Of a stretch of DNA of 17,625 nucleotides, positions 8,428 through 16,420 are shown piece by piece. Every line of letters begins with the position of its first letter. The first letter of the stretch is position 1. Source of the stretch: an uncultured Veillonella sp. (lineage in GTDB: Bacteria > Bacillota > Negativicutes > Veillonellales > Veillonellaceae); the NCBI GenBank assembly GCA_902478055.1, contig CABSJL010000024.1, positions 1-17,625 of the forward strand, read 5' to 3'. The notes under the pieces were generated by a model, which worked only from the letters and a program-made list of their open reading frames with translations, did not search any database and had not been told where the DNA came from. Both the position numbers and the translations under genes were made by a program.

Positions 8428-10115
8428 GATACATAGTACACATGCTCTTTACAGAAGGCATGTACAACTCCTTTCAATTCTTCAGGTAATGCATCAATGT
8501 CACATACGGCTTCTTCACCTTTGAAGCGATAACCACAGCTAGTGCCTGTGATGTAGAATCCATCATTTGTACTATCTGCTAAAGCTTCGGCATTGTGGAA
8601 GAATGTAATGCGATCCTTGTATGGTTGACAAGGTTCTACGCAATGACATGCACAGTTACCACATTCATTACAGCTTTGATCAATATGGATAATCAATTTA
8701 GCATCATTTACAGTAACGACTTCATTACATCTATTAGGACATACGCGAACACAAGAGCCACATGTTACACGGCAGTGATAATCAGAACTACGTGTACCTG
8801 GGAAGGATGGCATTGCTTCACGTTTTTTCTTCATTGCATCGCTCTTCTTGAAGATTTTATTTTCACTAATGTCTTTAGCAAGTTTAGCGATTAGATCTTT
8901 ATGTACTTTCAAAGCAGCGTTGTAATCAGTAGATTCTACTTCATCGGCTAAACCTTTAAATGTATTGTAGCCTTCACCTTGAAGAAGAATTGTACATACT
9001 GTTACAGGCCAGATACCACAATCAAAGATAGCTTTGATATTTTGTTTTACAGCACCACCGCTATAAGACATTGGTAAACGTTCGCCGAATTGAGCACTTA
9101 AGAGCTCAGCTACACCAATTGTTACAGGTAACAAGGATTTACCAGACATGTACATTTGCTCACCTGGCAATTCATTGTTGTGAATTTGTACAGGGAATGT
9201 ATTTGTCAATTTAACGCCAAAGATTTTGTTGTGTTTTTCACCAAGAGCAATAAGACGTTCTAACATTGGAACAGCTTTATCAAATTGAAGGTCAACTTCG
9301 AATTGGTGATCTTCAAAGTCAATATATTCAAAGCCTGCATTATCTAATAACTCTCTAATGCGTTTTGGACCTAACAATGTAGGATTGCATTTCAAGTATA
9401 AATGAAGGCCTTTTTCACTGATAAGGTAAGAACAAATAGATTCGATTTCTTCTGCTGGGCAACCGTGCATTGTGGACAATGTAATTGCTTGGCAAAGTTC
9501 ATCGCTGATAGAGTTGATATAATCAGCATCGATATGTTCAAATTCATCTACATGGTCAAGGCACCATTGTTTACAAGTGTCCCACATAGGAGATTGAGAT
9601 GCGCTGCGCATTGTGTTGATGAATTTATCAACCATAGGGCTCTTGATACCAGCCAAGTTGTAACCAACACTCATGATGAACAAGAAACCATCTGGATCGC
9701 CTAAGCCTAATTCTTTAGAGATTAATTTTAAAGCGAACCATGCTTTGATATATTCATCAGCAGCTTCATCACAGCTATATTCAGAAGACCATTCTACGTT
9801 GTATGCTTCGTCTACAGAGTAGATACAAGGTCTAGGAATACCTAGTTCTTCACCGTACATAATTTGTACAGTTTTTAATTCGATACAACGAGCACCTGCT
9901 ACATAAGATGCCACAATGTTTTGTGCCAACTGTGTATTAGGACCTGCTGCTGGACCTACAGGATTTTCAATAGATTTACAAAACATTGGTAAACGTTGTT
10001 CATGATTGATACGATGAATTTTATTTACATTATAAATACGATTGTACATCTTGTACTCAGTCATAATGTGGTTCATCAATTTTCCGAAACTTACCGGATA
10101 CATAATGTCACTCAT
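8424..10115 (-). CDS. ygfK: Short YgfK-type reductase (FMN barrel plus ferredoxin; lacks the GltD-like module)
   Basis: This 563-residue protein matches the two ends of E. coli YgfK (about 1030 residues, long annotated as putative selenate reductase and recently implicated in urate ring reduction). Residues 1-400 are the dihydroorotate/dihydropyrimidine dehydrogenase-like barrel, with PVGPAAGPNTQLAQNIV (52-68), ELKTVQI, LSTMHGCP (213-220), GVKLTNT and SYSGGA. Residues 445-500 are a double 4Fe-4S ferredoxin with Cys448, Cys452, Cys455, Cys459 and then Cys482, Cys485, Cys488, Cys492. The middle FAD/NAD(P)H (GltD-like) module of long YgfK is absent; residues 400-445 are only a charged linker. 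Frame and ribosome site (AAAGGAG before the ATG at 10115) are clean, so this looks like a natural short form, not a broken gene. Electrons must come from a separate donor. Confidence 0.87.
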   Translation of the reverse strand: MSDIMYPVSFGKLMNHIMTEYKMYNRIYNVNKIHRINHEQRLPMFCKSIENPVGPAAGPNTQLAQNIVASYVAGARCIELKTVQIMYGEELGIPRPCIYSVDEAYNVEWSSEYSCDEAADEYIKAWFALKLISKELGLGDPDGFLFIMSVGYNLAGIKSPMVDKFINTMRSASQSPMWDTCKQWCLDHVDEFEHIDADYINSISDELCQAITLSTMHGCPAEEIESICSYLISEKGLHLYLKCNPTLLGPKRIRELLDNAGFEYIDFEDHQFEVDLQFDKAVPMLERLIALGEKHNKIFGVKLTNTFPVQIHNNELPGEQMYMSGKSLLPVTIGVAELLSAQFGERLPMSYSGGAVKQNIKAIFDCGIWPVTVCTILLQGEGYNTFKGLADEVESTDYNAALKVHKDLIAKLAKDISENKIFKKSDAMKKKREAMPSFPGTRSSDYHCRVTCGSCVRVCPNRCNEVVTVNDAKLIIHIDQSCNECGNCACHCVEPCQPYKDRITFFHNAEALADSTNDGFYITGTSCGYRFKGEEAVCDIDALPEELKGVVHAFCKEHVYYVS

Positions 10116-10143
10116 AATGTCACACTCCTTTAAAGCGTTTGCG

Positions 10144-11472
10144 TTATGGGTTTAGTCGTTTCCATAAACCTTTAGATGTTGCTAAAACTTCGTTCATTAC
10201 TTCAGCTTTATCGATGCCTTGTAATTTACGATCAATCATACGTGGTACACCATCACTAATAGTTGTTACCACATACATACCATTAGCACCGAATAATAAG
10301 TGACCATTGATGTTATTTTCATCAAGTGGTGTTGGTGCTGCGTAATCAAGAACGATTACGTCAGCTGCAGCACCTTTTTTAAGGATGCCTACTGTAGTAT
10401 CAAAGAATTCATTCGCCATTTTACGGTTATTTTCAAATAGCATATGAGGAACTTCGCCCCAACCTACATACGGTTTATGTTGCTCATGTTTTACAAGGCA
10501 ATTTGCCACTTTGTAGGATTCGAGCATGTCATTTGTATAGCCATCTGTACCAAGGCCAACTGTAATACCAGCCCCTAAAAGCTTCAAGATATCTGTTGTG
10601 CCTACTGCATTACCCATGTTACTTTCAGGGTTATGAACAACCTTAGCTTGAGATTCTTTTAATAATTCCACATCTTGGTCAGTTACGTGTACGCAGTGAC
10701 CAGCGATACTCTTAGGTCCTAAAATACCAGCTTCTACAAGTCGTCTTACAGGTGTCATGCCATATTTTTCTTTACTATCTGCCACATCTTCTGGGCCTTC
10801 AGCAACATGAACGTGATATCCTAACTTGTCTTCATTTTGTGCTTTCACATAATCTAATGTTTCAGGACTTAATGTAAAGGATGCATGTAAGCCCATCATA
10901 GCTGCGAGTCTAGATGGATCCTTTTTCGCCTCTTTACCAAAACGTACATTTTCTGCAACAGCAGCTTTCATTTGGTCAACACCGTTACGGTCAGAGACTT
11001 CATAGCATAAGCAAGAACGAACACCAAACTGTTTTGCTACATCTGCAATAATAGATAGGCTATTAGCTGTTTCACCATAACTTGCATGGTGGTCAAAAAT
11101 AGTAGTTACACCATTTTCGATACAACCTAGGTATGTAAGCAATGCGCTTGCCTTCACATCTGGAGCTGTCAGTTTATTATCTAAATAGAACCATAGGCCT
11201 TCTAAAATTTCACCAAAGTTTGTTGGTGCTGGACCTGGTAAAGATAAGCCTCGTGCAAGAGCGGAGTAAATATGATGATGTGCATTAATAAAGCCTGGCA
11301 TAATCAAACCGCCATGAGCATCAATAACTTCAGCCTCTTTATATGTTTTGCATAATTCATCATATGCGCCAATATCAATAATCTGAGTTCCGTCAATAAC
11401 AACAGCGCCATCATAAATGATAGGTCTATCAGTATCGCGAGTAATTACAGTACCTTTTCCTAATAAAATCAT
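10144..11472 (-). CDS. ssnA: SsnA-type putative aminohydrolase
   Basis: This 442-residue amidohydrolase belongs to the ATZ/TRZ-guanine deaminase group. Mononuclear metal-site residues are visible: His65-x-His67 in NAHHHIYS, HVHVAEG (His220/His222), GHCVHVT (His262) and GTDGYTND (Asp310). The FDHHASYGET and SNMGNAVG segments resemble E. coli SsnA. SsnA genes travel with ygfK and hyuA, and recent work places the enzyme in hydrolytic opening of reduced urate; a deaminase role is the alternative. The start is the ATG at 11472, preceded by GGGGAGGTG. A TTG five codons upstream lies within that site and is rejected. It follows arcC by 52 bases and precedes ygfK by 28. Confidence 0.92.
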   Translation of the reverse strand: MILLGKGTVITRDTDRPIIYDGAVVIDGTQIIDIGAYDELCKTYKEAEVIDAHGGLIMPGFINAHHHIYSALARGLSLPGPAPTNFGEILEGLWFYLDNKLTAPDVKASALLTYLGCIENGVTTIFDHHASYGETANSLSIIADVAKQFGVRSCLCYEVSDRNGVDQMKAAVAENVRFGKEAKKDPSRLAAMMGLHASFTLSPETLDYVKAQNEDKLGYHVHVAEGPEDVADSKEKYGMTPVRRLVEAGILGPKSIAGHCVHVTDQDVELLKESQAKVVHNPESNMGNAVGTTDILKLLGAGITVGLGTDGYTNDMLESYKVANCLVKHEQHKPYVGWGEVPHMLFENNRKMANEFFDTTVGILKKGAAADVIVLDYAAPTPLDENNINGHLLFGANGMYVVTTISDGVPRMIDRKLQGIDKAEVMNEVLATSKGLWKRLNP

Positions 11473-11483
11473 AGGGCACCTCC

Positions 11484-11498
11484 CCAACGAATCGTTGG
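11484..11498 (-). promoter_or_regulatory. Small hairpin next to the ssnA ribosome site
   Basis: CCAACGA-A-TCGTTGG (11484-11498) is a near-perfect palindrome that abuts the GGGGAGGTG ribosome site of ssnA. In RNA it would form a five- or six-pair stem with a small loop. Possible roles are modulation of ssnA translation or end-protection after mRNA cleavage between arcC and ssnA. It may also be chance. Confidence 0.35.
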
Positions 11499-11524
11499 AT
11501 GCATACTTATAAATCTATATATTA

Positions 11525-12460
11525 TTATAATACGATACGCGTACCTGTTTTTCCTGCTATACCATCCTTAGATTTTTCTAATAATGTGATAATGGAAACA
11601 CGGCCTTTTTTAGATTCTGCAAATGCAATGGCAGCTTCTACTTTTGGTTTCATAGAGCCTTCTGCGAACTCGCCTGCTGCTGCATATTTTTTCGCATCTG
11701 CTACAGTTATTTCATCAAGCCATTTTTCATTTTCTTTACCAAAATTAATGGCTACTTTTTCAACCGCTGTTAAGATAACAAGTACATCAGCATCAATTTC
11801 TTGTGCTAACAAGCTACTAGTCCAATCTTTATCAATAACGGCTGCTGCACCATGAAGTTCATTGCCTTCTCTAGTTACAGGGATACCGCCACCGCCACAA
11901 GCAACGATTAGTTGTTTACCTACTAAGCCTTTAATCGCTTCGATTTCGATAATTTCTTTAGGTGCTGGGGATGCTACTACACGGCGATAACCGCGGCCAG
12001 AATCTTCTTTTACAACGTAATCATAATTCTTTTCTGCATATTCAGCTTCTTCTTTAGTCATAAAGTGACCAATTGGTTTTGTAGGATTTTTAAATCCAGG
12101 GTCATTTTGATCAACTAATACTTGCGTAACCATTGTCATGGTTGGCAAATGTTCAATACCACGATTTAACAATTCTTCGTGAAGCGCATTTTGTAAGTCA
12201 TATCCAATATATGCTTGGCTCATAGCCACACATACAGACAATGGTGTATTTGGTTGACCTTTTACTTCACGTGTCAATGCAGCCATCGCATTGTTGATCA
12301 TACCGATTTGAGGGCCATTGCCATGTGTTACTACTACATCACAATCAGCTTCTACTAAATCAATGATTGTTTTAGCTGTACTTTTTACGGCAATTTTTTG
12401 TTCTGGAAGGGAATTACCTAATGCATTCCCACCTAGTGCTACTACAACTCTTTTTTTCAT
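11525..12460 (-). CDS. arcC: Carbamate kinase
   Basis: This 311-residue cytoplasmic kinase converts carbamoyl phosphate and ADP into ATP, ammonia and CO2. The N-terminal VVVALGGNALG, HGNGPQIG (about residues 47-54), KPIGHFM, the VVASPAP segment, ACGGGGIPV and the VIDKDW motif are the standard carbamate kinase signatures. Sited directly after ygeW and not beside an arginine deiminase pathway, it probably harvests carbamoyl phosphate released by YgeW, making it an ATP-yielding step of purine fermentation (inference). The counterpart in the E. coli cluster is YqeA. The ATG at 12460 has GAGG six bases upstream. An in-frame ATG four codons earlier overlaps that region and has no site of its own. 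A terminator lies 30 bases upstream of the start. Confidence 0.95.
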   Translation of the reverse strand: MKKRVVVALGGNALGNSLPEQKIAVKSTAKTIIDLVEADCDVVVTHGNGPQIGMINNAMAALTREVKGQPNTPLSVCVAMSQAYIGYDLQNALHEELLNRGIEHLPTMTMVTQVLVDQNDPGFKNPTKPIGHFMTKEEAEYAEKNYDYVVKEDSGRGYRRVVASPAPKEIIEIEAIKGLVGKQLIVACGGGGIPVTREGNELHGAAAVIDKDWTSSLLAQEIDADVLVILTAVEKVAINFGKENEKWLDEITVADAKKYAAAGEFAEGSMKPKVEAAIAFAESKKGRVSIITLLEKSKDGIAGKTGTRIVL

Positions 12461-12489
12461 GTTATGCCTCATAACAAACTAATAAGAAT

Positions 12490-12519
12490 AAAAAGGAGCC
12501 ATCACCGCGGATGGCCCCT
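12490..12519 (-). terminator. Intrinsic terminator inside the cluster, between ygeW and arcC
   Basis: On the minus strand GGGGCCATC (12518-12510) pairs with GATGGCTCC (12503-12495) around a six-base loop, with one flanking A-U pair, followed by five U residues (12494-12490). The one imperfect pair is G-U in the minus direction and A-C in the other, supporting minus-strand use. It is 11 bases past the ygeW stop. Only about 30 bases lie between it and the arcC start, and I see no convincing promoter there, so partial read-through is the likely arrangement. Confidence 0.85.
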
Positions 12520-12529
12520 AAACTTTACT

Positions 12530-13723
12530 TTACGGTTGAACTCGATCAGTTCCCTTCCGCTCTAATTCTTTTAAAGTTTCTACAGGATTCTTAAATTTGC
12601 TTAAGAAGATCATCGCTGCAATAACATATGGTTTGTAGCTTGCTTCTTTATAAAGAGGTACGCGATAGCGATCAAATACTGTTGCGTCAACTTCGCCTTC
12701 TTCACAACTTACACCTGTAATATCTGCTGGTAAGCAATGTAAGTAAAGAGCTTTGCCGTCTTTAGTGAGACTCATCATCTCTTCAGTACATGCCCAATCT
12801 TTATGTTTACCATTTTCTTCAAGAAGAACTTTTTCTAATGCTTTAATGCCTTCATGATCGTTTTCGCCATACAATTTCGTACGTTTTTCCATCGCACCAA
12901 ATGGGGCCCAGCTCTTAGGATATACGATATCTGCATCTTTGAAAGCATCCTTCATGTCGTTAGTTCTACGGAAGGAACCGCCGCTTTCTTCAGCTTGTTT
13001 CTTAGCGATTTCTTCAACTTCCGGCATTACTTCGTAGCCTTCTGGATGTGCTAATACAACTTCCATACCTAGACGAGTGAATAAACCAATAGCACCTTGA
13101 GGTACAGATAAAGGTTTACCATAAGATGGAGAGTAAGCCCAAGTCATAGCAAGTTTTTTGCCTTTAAGGTTTTCTACACCACCGAACTCTTTAATGATAT
13201 GAGCTGCGTCAGCCATGATTTGTGTTGGATGGTCGATATCACATTGTAAATTTACAAGTGTAGGACGTTGTTCTAATACGCCATCTTCATGACCTTCTTT
13301 AACTGCATCAGATACTTGATGCATGTAAGCATTACCTTTACCGATGTACATATCGTCGCGGATACCGATAACATCGGCCATGAAGGAGATCATATTTGCT
13401 GTTTCACGAACTGTTTCGCCGTGAGCGATTTGGGATTTACCTTCATCCAAGTCTTGAACTTCTAAACCTAAAAGGTTACAAGCGGAAGCGAAGGAGAAGC
13501 GAGTTCTTGTGGAGTTATCACGGAATAAGGAAATGCCAAGGCCGCTGTCGAATACTTTTGTGGAAATATTGCGTTCTCTAAGAGCACGTAACGCATCAGC
13601 TACTGCCCAAACACCTTTTAATTCATCTTCAGATTTTTCCCATGTAAGGAAGAAATCTTCGCCGTACATTTTGCTAACGTCTAAGCCTTTTAAAGTTTCA
13701 ATACTTTTATTGAAGTCTGTCAT
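12530..13723 (-). CDS. ygeW: YgeW-type knotted carbamoyltransferase
   Basis: This 397-residue protein belongs to the aspartate/ornithine carbamoyltransferase superfamily. The carbamoyl-phosphate motif Ser-Thr-Arg-Thr-Arg occupies 71-75 (FRDNSTRTRF). Further landmarks are SQIAHGE, TLVNLQCDIDHPTQ, WAYSPSYGKPL and HCLPAD (from His329). The family forms a trefoil knot and was long without a known substrate. In the urate cluster it is now thought to work in the phosphorolytic direction, freeing carbamoyl phosphate from a diureido-propionate-type intermediate for ArcC (from memory). The ATG at 13723 follows AGAGAGGA. The gene is flanked by an intrinsic terminator downstream and a 153-base hairpin-bearing gap upstream. 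Confidence 0.93.
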   Translation of the reverse strand: MTDFNKSIETLKGLDVSKMYGEDFFLTWEKSEDELKGVWAVADALRALRERNISTKVFDSGLGISLFRDNSTRTRFSFASACNLLGLEVQDLDEGKSQIAHGETVRETANMISFMADVIGIRDDMYIGKGNAYMHQVSDAVKEGHEDGVLEQRPTLVNLQCDIDHPTQIMADAAHIIKEFGGVENLKGKKLAMTWAYSPSYGKPLSVPQGAIGLFTRLGMEVVLAHPEGYEVMPEVEEIAKKQAEESGGSFRRTNDMKDAFKDADIVYPKSWAPFGAMEKRTKLYGENDHEGIKALEKVLLEENGKHKDWACTEEMMSLTKDGKALYLHCLPADITGVSCEEGEVDATVFDRYRVPLYKEASYKPYVIAAMIFLSKFKNPVETLKELERKGTDRVQP

Positions 13724-13774
13724 CTGTAAGTCCTCTCTTTCAATTCCCTAAAGGGCTACTTAGGATCTAACTTT

Positions 13775-13808
13775 ATACGGTACCTCAACCAAGGGTGAGG
13801 TACCATAT
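13775..13808 (-). other. Long perfect hairpin between ygeY and ygeW
   Basis: GGTACCTCA (13779-13787) and TGAGGTACC (13796-13804) form a perfect 9-pair stem with an 8-base loop. In minus-strand RNA it extends to 13 pairs through a G-U wobble and three A-U pairs. No U run follows. It sits within the ygeW 5' leader, about 50 bases before the start codon, so it could be an mRNA-processing or stability element or an attenuator. A second, looser inverted repeat, TAATATCAA (13817-13825) and TTGATATTA (13871-13879), spans the rest of the gap and touches the ygeY stop codon. Confidence 0.6.
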
Positions 13809-13876
13809 GAAATTCTTAATATCAACTATTTTTAATTATGTCTGCTTTAAATAGATCTAATTCAATGTATTTGATA

Positions 13877-15187
13877 TTAGTCTTTGCAGTATACGGATGG
13901 CAATAATGCATATACAGCTGCACATGTTACAAGGTCTTGTTTCCATGTGATTTCGTTAGGAGCATGAGCTTGTGCTTCTGCACCAGGACCGAAGCCGATG
14001 CAAGGGATACCATTACGGCCCATGATGGATACACCATTTGTGGAGAATGTCCATTTATCAGTCAATGGGCGAGCTTTACGCATTTCAACTGTGTCTTCTG
14101 CACCGATACGTTCATTACCATACAAGCTAGTATATGCTTCTTCCAAAGCTTCTGTTACTTTGTGATCTTTAGGAATTACCCAAGTTGGGAAGTAGCATTC
14201 GATTGGATATGTTAAACCAGTCCAGGATGGACGAGCATATTCGTACATGGATACTTTTGCACCATACTCTTTAACATGTGGTAAAGCTTCGATTTCAGCC
14301 AAGCAGGATTGCCATGTTTCACCAGCTGTCATACGACGGTCTAAGGAAACGGAACAAGAGTCAGCTACTGCACAACGGCTTGGGGAAGTGTAGAAGATTT
14401 GGGAAGTAGTTACAGTACCGCGACCTAAGAAGCGAGCTTCTTCGTAGTGGTCAGGATTGAATTTAGGGTCAAGCATTTTTACAAGACCTTTAATTTTTGT
14501 GCTTTCATCAGCAGAGTTAGCATTCAATTCACGGATATCTTGAAGGATGTCAGCCATCTTATAGATAGCATTGTCACCGCGTTCTGGAGCGGAACCATGG
14601 CAAGATACGCCTTGTACGTCTACGCGGATTTCCATACGGCCACGTTGACCACGGTAGATACCACCGTCAGTTGGTTCAGTAGATACTACGAATTCAGGAC
14701 GAATATTGCGTTCTTTAATCATGTATTCCCAGCAAAGACCATCGCAGTCTTCTTCTTGAACTGTACCTACAACAAGCACGCGATATTTATCACTTAAAAG
14801 ACCTAAGTCTTTCATGATTTTAGCGCCGTATACAGCGGATACGATACCACCTAATTGGTCGGATACGCCACGACCACCGATTTTAGTTTCATCTTCGAAA
14901 CCTTCATAAGGATCGAAGTTCCAGTTATCGCGGTTACCAATACCTACAGTATCGATATGAGCGTCGAAGGCAATTAGAGTTTTACCAGTACCCATGTAAC
15001 CAAGAATGTTACCCATTGGGTCTACTTCAACTTCGTCGAAGCCAAGGTCTTTCATTTCTTTTTCAATGCGTTGAACGTGTTCTTTTTCTTCTGCACTTTC
15101 ACCAGGGAATGCTACGATTTCACGTAAGAACTTGGTCATCGCTGGTCCATAAGTTGCTGCTGCTTGTTTAATTGCTTGTAAATCCAT
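13877..15187 (-). CDS. ygeY: YgeY-type M20 family hydrolase (selenium-metabolism-linked)
   Basis: This 436-residue cytoplasmic metallohydrolase of the M20 peptidase/deacetylase family carries the binuclear zinc motifs: His77 and Asp79 in AFDAHIDTVG, Asp110 in GRGVSDQLGG, the catalytic Glu145-Glu146 pair in VQEED, and VVSTEP later. Residues 180-290 form the inserted dimerisation domain, including the GQRGRMEIRV and CHGSAPERG segments. YgeY genes track with selenium-dependent molybdenum hydroxylases and ygeX/ygeW. The probable role is hydrolysis of a ureido- or amide-linked aminopropionate to give diaminopropionate for YgeX (inference from context and recent literature). The ATG at 15187 is eight bases after TAGGAGG, which overlaps the ygeX stop region. 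Confidence 0.92.
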   Translation of the reverse strand: MDLQAIKQAAATYGPAMTKFLREIVAFPGESAEEKEHVQRIEKEMKDLGFDEVEVDPMGNILGYMGTGKTLIAFDAHIDTVGIGNRDNWNFDPYEGFEDETKIGGRGVSDQLGGIVSAVYGAKIMKDLGLLSDKYRVLVVGTVQEEDCDGLCWEYMIKERNIRPEFVVSTEPTDGGIYRGQRGRMEIRVDVQGVSCHGSAPERGDNAIYKMADILQDIRELNANSADESTKIKGLVKMLDPKFNPDHYEEARFLGRGTVTTSQIFYTSPSRCAVADSCSVSLDRRMTAGETWQSCLAEIEALPHVKEYGAKVSMYEYARPSWTGLTYPIECYFPTWVIPKDHKVTEALEEAYTSLYGNERIGAEDTVEMRKARPLTDKWTFSTNGVSIMGRNGIPCIGFGPGAEAQAHAPNEITWKQDLVTCAAVYALLPSVYCKD

Positions 15188-15199
15188 AATTAATGCCTC

Positions 15200-16411
15200 C
15201 TAACGATCTTCACCGTACCACATAATGTTTTTATATCTTTCAGGGTCTGTATCACCTTCAGTGGAGAAGCAGAGCACCTTTGAAGACGCATCTAATTCTA
15301 ATTCCTTGCGTAAGTCTTCATATTCTGGCATTGTCATAATTGCCGTTACAAGACCTAGTGGAACTGCACCAGATTCACCGGTTGTAATTGGTGTATCACC
15401 TTTAATTGGTGCCCCACCAACGCGCATCCCAAGTCTTGCTACCCAATCAGGAGCAGATACGAACACATCCGCATGGTTTCTTAAAATATCCCAAGAAACT
15501 GTATTTGGTTCGCCACATGCAAGCCCTGCCATGATTGTATCTAAATCACCCTCAACGATACGAGGATTACCATCATCAGCTACAGCCCCTTTGTATAAGC
15601 AAGCTGCTGCTTGAGCTTCTACAACTACTAATTTAGGCTTCTTAGCTGCATTGCTATATAAATTAGTGAAGTAGCCCACTACAGAACCTGCTAAAGAACC
15701 TACACCAGCTTGTACAACTACGTGAGTTGGTACCTTGCAGTTTGCAGCTTCTAACTGTTCTGCTGTTTCCATAGCCATTGTGCCATAACCTTGCATGATC
15801 CAGTTTGGAATTTCTTCGTAACCTTCCCAAGCTGTATCTTGAACTACAACACCATTTGGAACCTCTTTAGATTTTTTAGTTGCTAACCGTACACATTCAT
15901 CGTAGTTAAATTCTTCGATTGTTACGGTAGCACCTTCATTTTCAATTTGTTTTCTACGATATTCTGTAGAGCCTTTAGGCATGAATACTACAGCTTTTTG
16001 ACCTAATTTATTAGCAGCCCATGCTACGCCACGACCGTGGTTACCATCAGTAGCAGTAAAGAATGTAGCTTGACCAAATTCTTCTTTTAATTGCGGAGAT
16101 GTTAACACATCGTATGGTACATCTTCAACATTTTTACCGGTTTGTTGTGCTACATATTTTGCCATCGCATAGGAGCCACCTAATACCTTAAAAGCATTAA
16201 GGCCAAAGCGGTAAGACTCATCTTTTACAAAGAGAGAATCAACTCCGATATGAGATGCTAATTTTTCTAGTGATACTAGTGGAGTTACACTATATTGTGG
16301 AAAACTTTCATGAAACGCTTTAGCTTTCTTGATTTCTCTAACATCCATAACGGACAAGAACTTGTCACTAGATGGTGCCATCGTATTACGTTTCCACTGA
16401 ATTCGGTCCAT
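15200..16411 (-). CDS. ygeX: Diaminopropionate ammonia-lyase
   Basis: This 403-residue fold-type II pyridoxal-phosphate enzyme converts 2,3-diaminopropionate to pyruvate and two ammonia. Lys75 in GLNAFKVLGGSYA is the cofactor lysine (position of E. coli Lys77). ATDGNHGRGVAW binds the cofactor phosphate region, and AGVGSLAGSV and TTGESGAVPLG are the glycine-rich loops expected of the family. It supplies the terminal carbon-yielding step of the cluster, feeding pyruvate to fermentation. The ATG at 16411 follows TAGGAGG at a short spacing. The gap to the regulator is nine bases and that to ygeY twelve, so the three genes are tightly co-transcribed. The gene is also called dpaL. Confidence 0.95.
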   Translation of the reverse strand: MDRIQWKRNTMAPSSDKFLSVMDVREIKKAKAFHESFPQYSVTPLVSLEKLASHIGVDSLFVKDESYRFGLNAFKVLGGSYAMAKYVAQQTGKNVEDVPYDVLTSPQLKEEFGQATFFTATDGNHGRGVAWAANKLGQKAVVFMPKGSTEYRRKQIENEGATVTIEEFNYDECVRLATKKSKEVPNGVVVQDTAWEGYEEIPNWIMQGYGTMAMETAEQLEAANCKVPTHVVVQAGVGSLAGSVVGYFTNLYSNAAKKPKLVVVEAQAAACLYKGAVADDGNPRIVEGDLDTIMAGLACGEPNTVSWDILRNHADVFVSAPDWVARLGMRVGGAPIKGDTPITTGESGAVPLGLVTAIMTMPEYEDLRKELELDASSKVLCFSTEGDTDPERYKNIMWYGEDR

Positions 16412-16420
16412 ATTTGCCTC

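Noticed and set aside
8424..10115. ygfK as a frameshifted or decayed gene because it is about half the E. coli length
   Set aside because: The frame is continuous, both retained domains have full motifs, the ribosome site is strong and the stop overlaps the hyuA start, all as expected for a working gene.
15225..15614. 129-codon open frame on the plus strand
   Set aside because: It lies wholly antisense to ygeX, whose family motifs are clear; its translation shows no family motif and no ribosome site was evident. The same applies to the other plus-strand frames at 14447-14797, 11499-11855, 5344-5685, 2983-3321 and 8595-8894.
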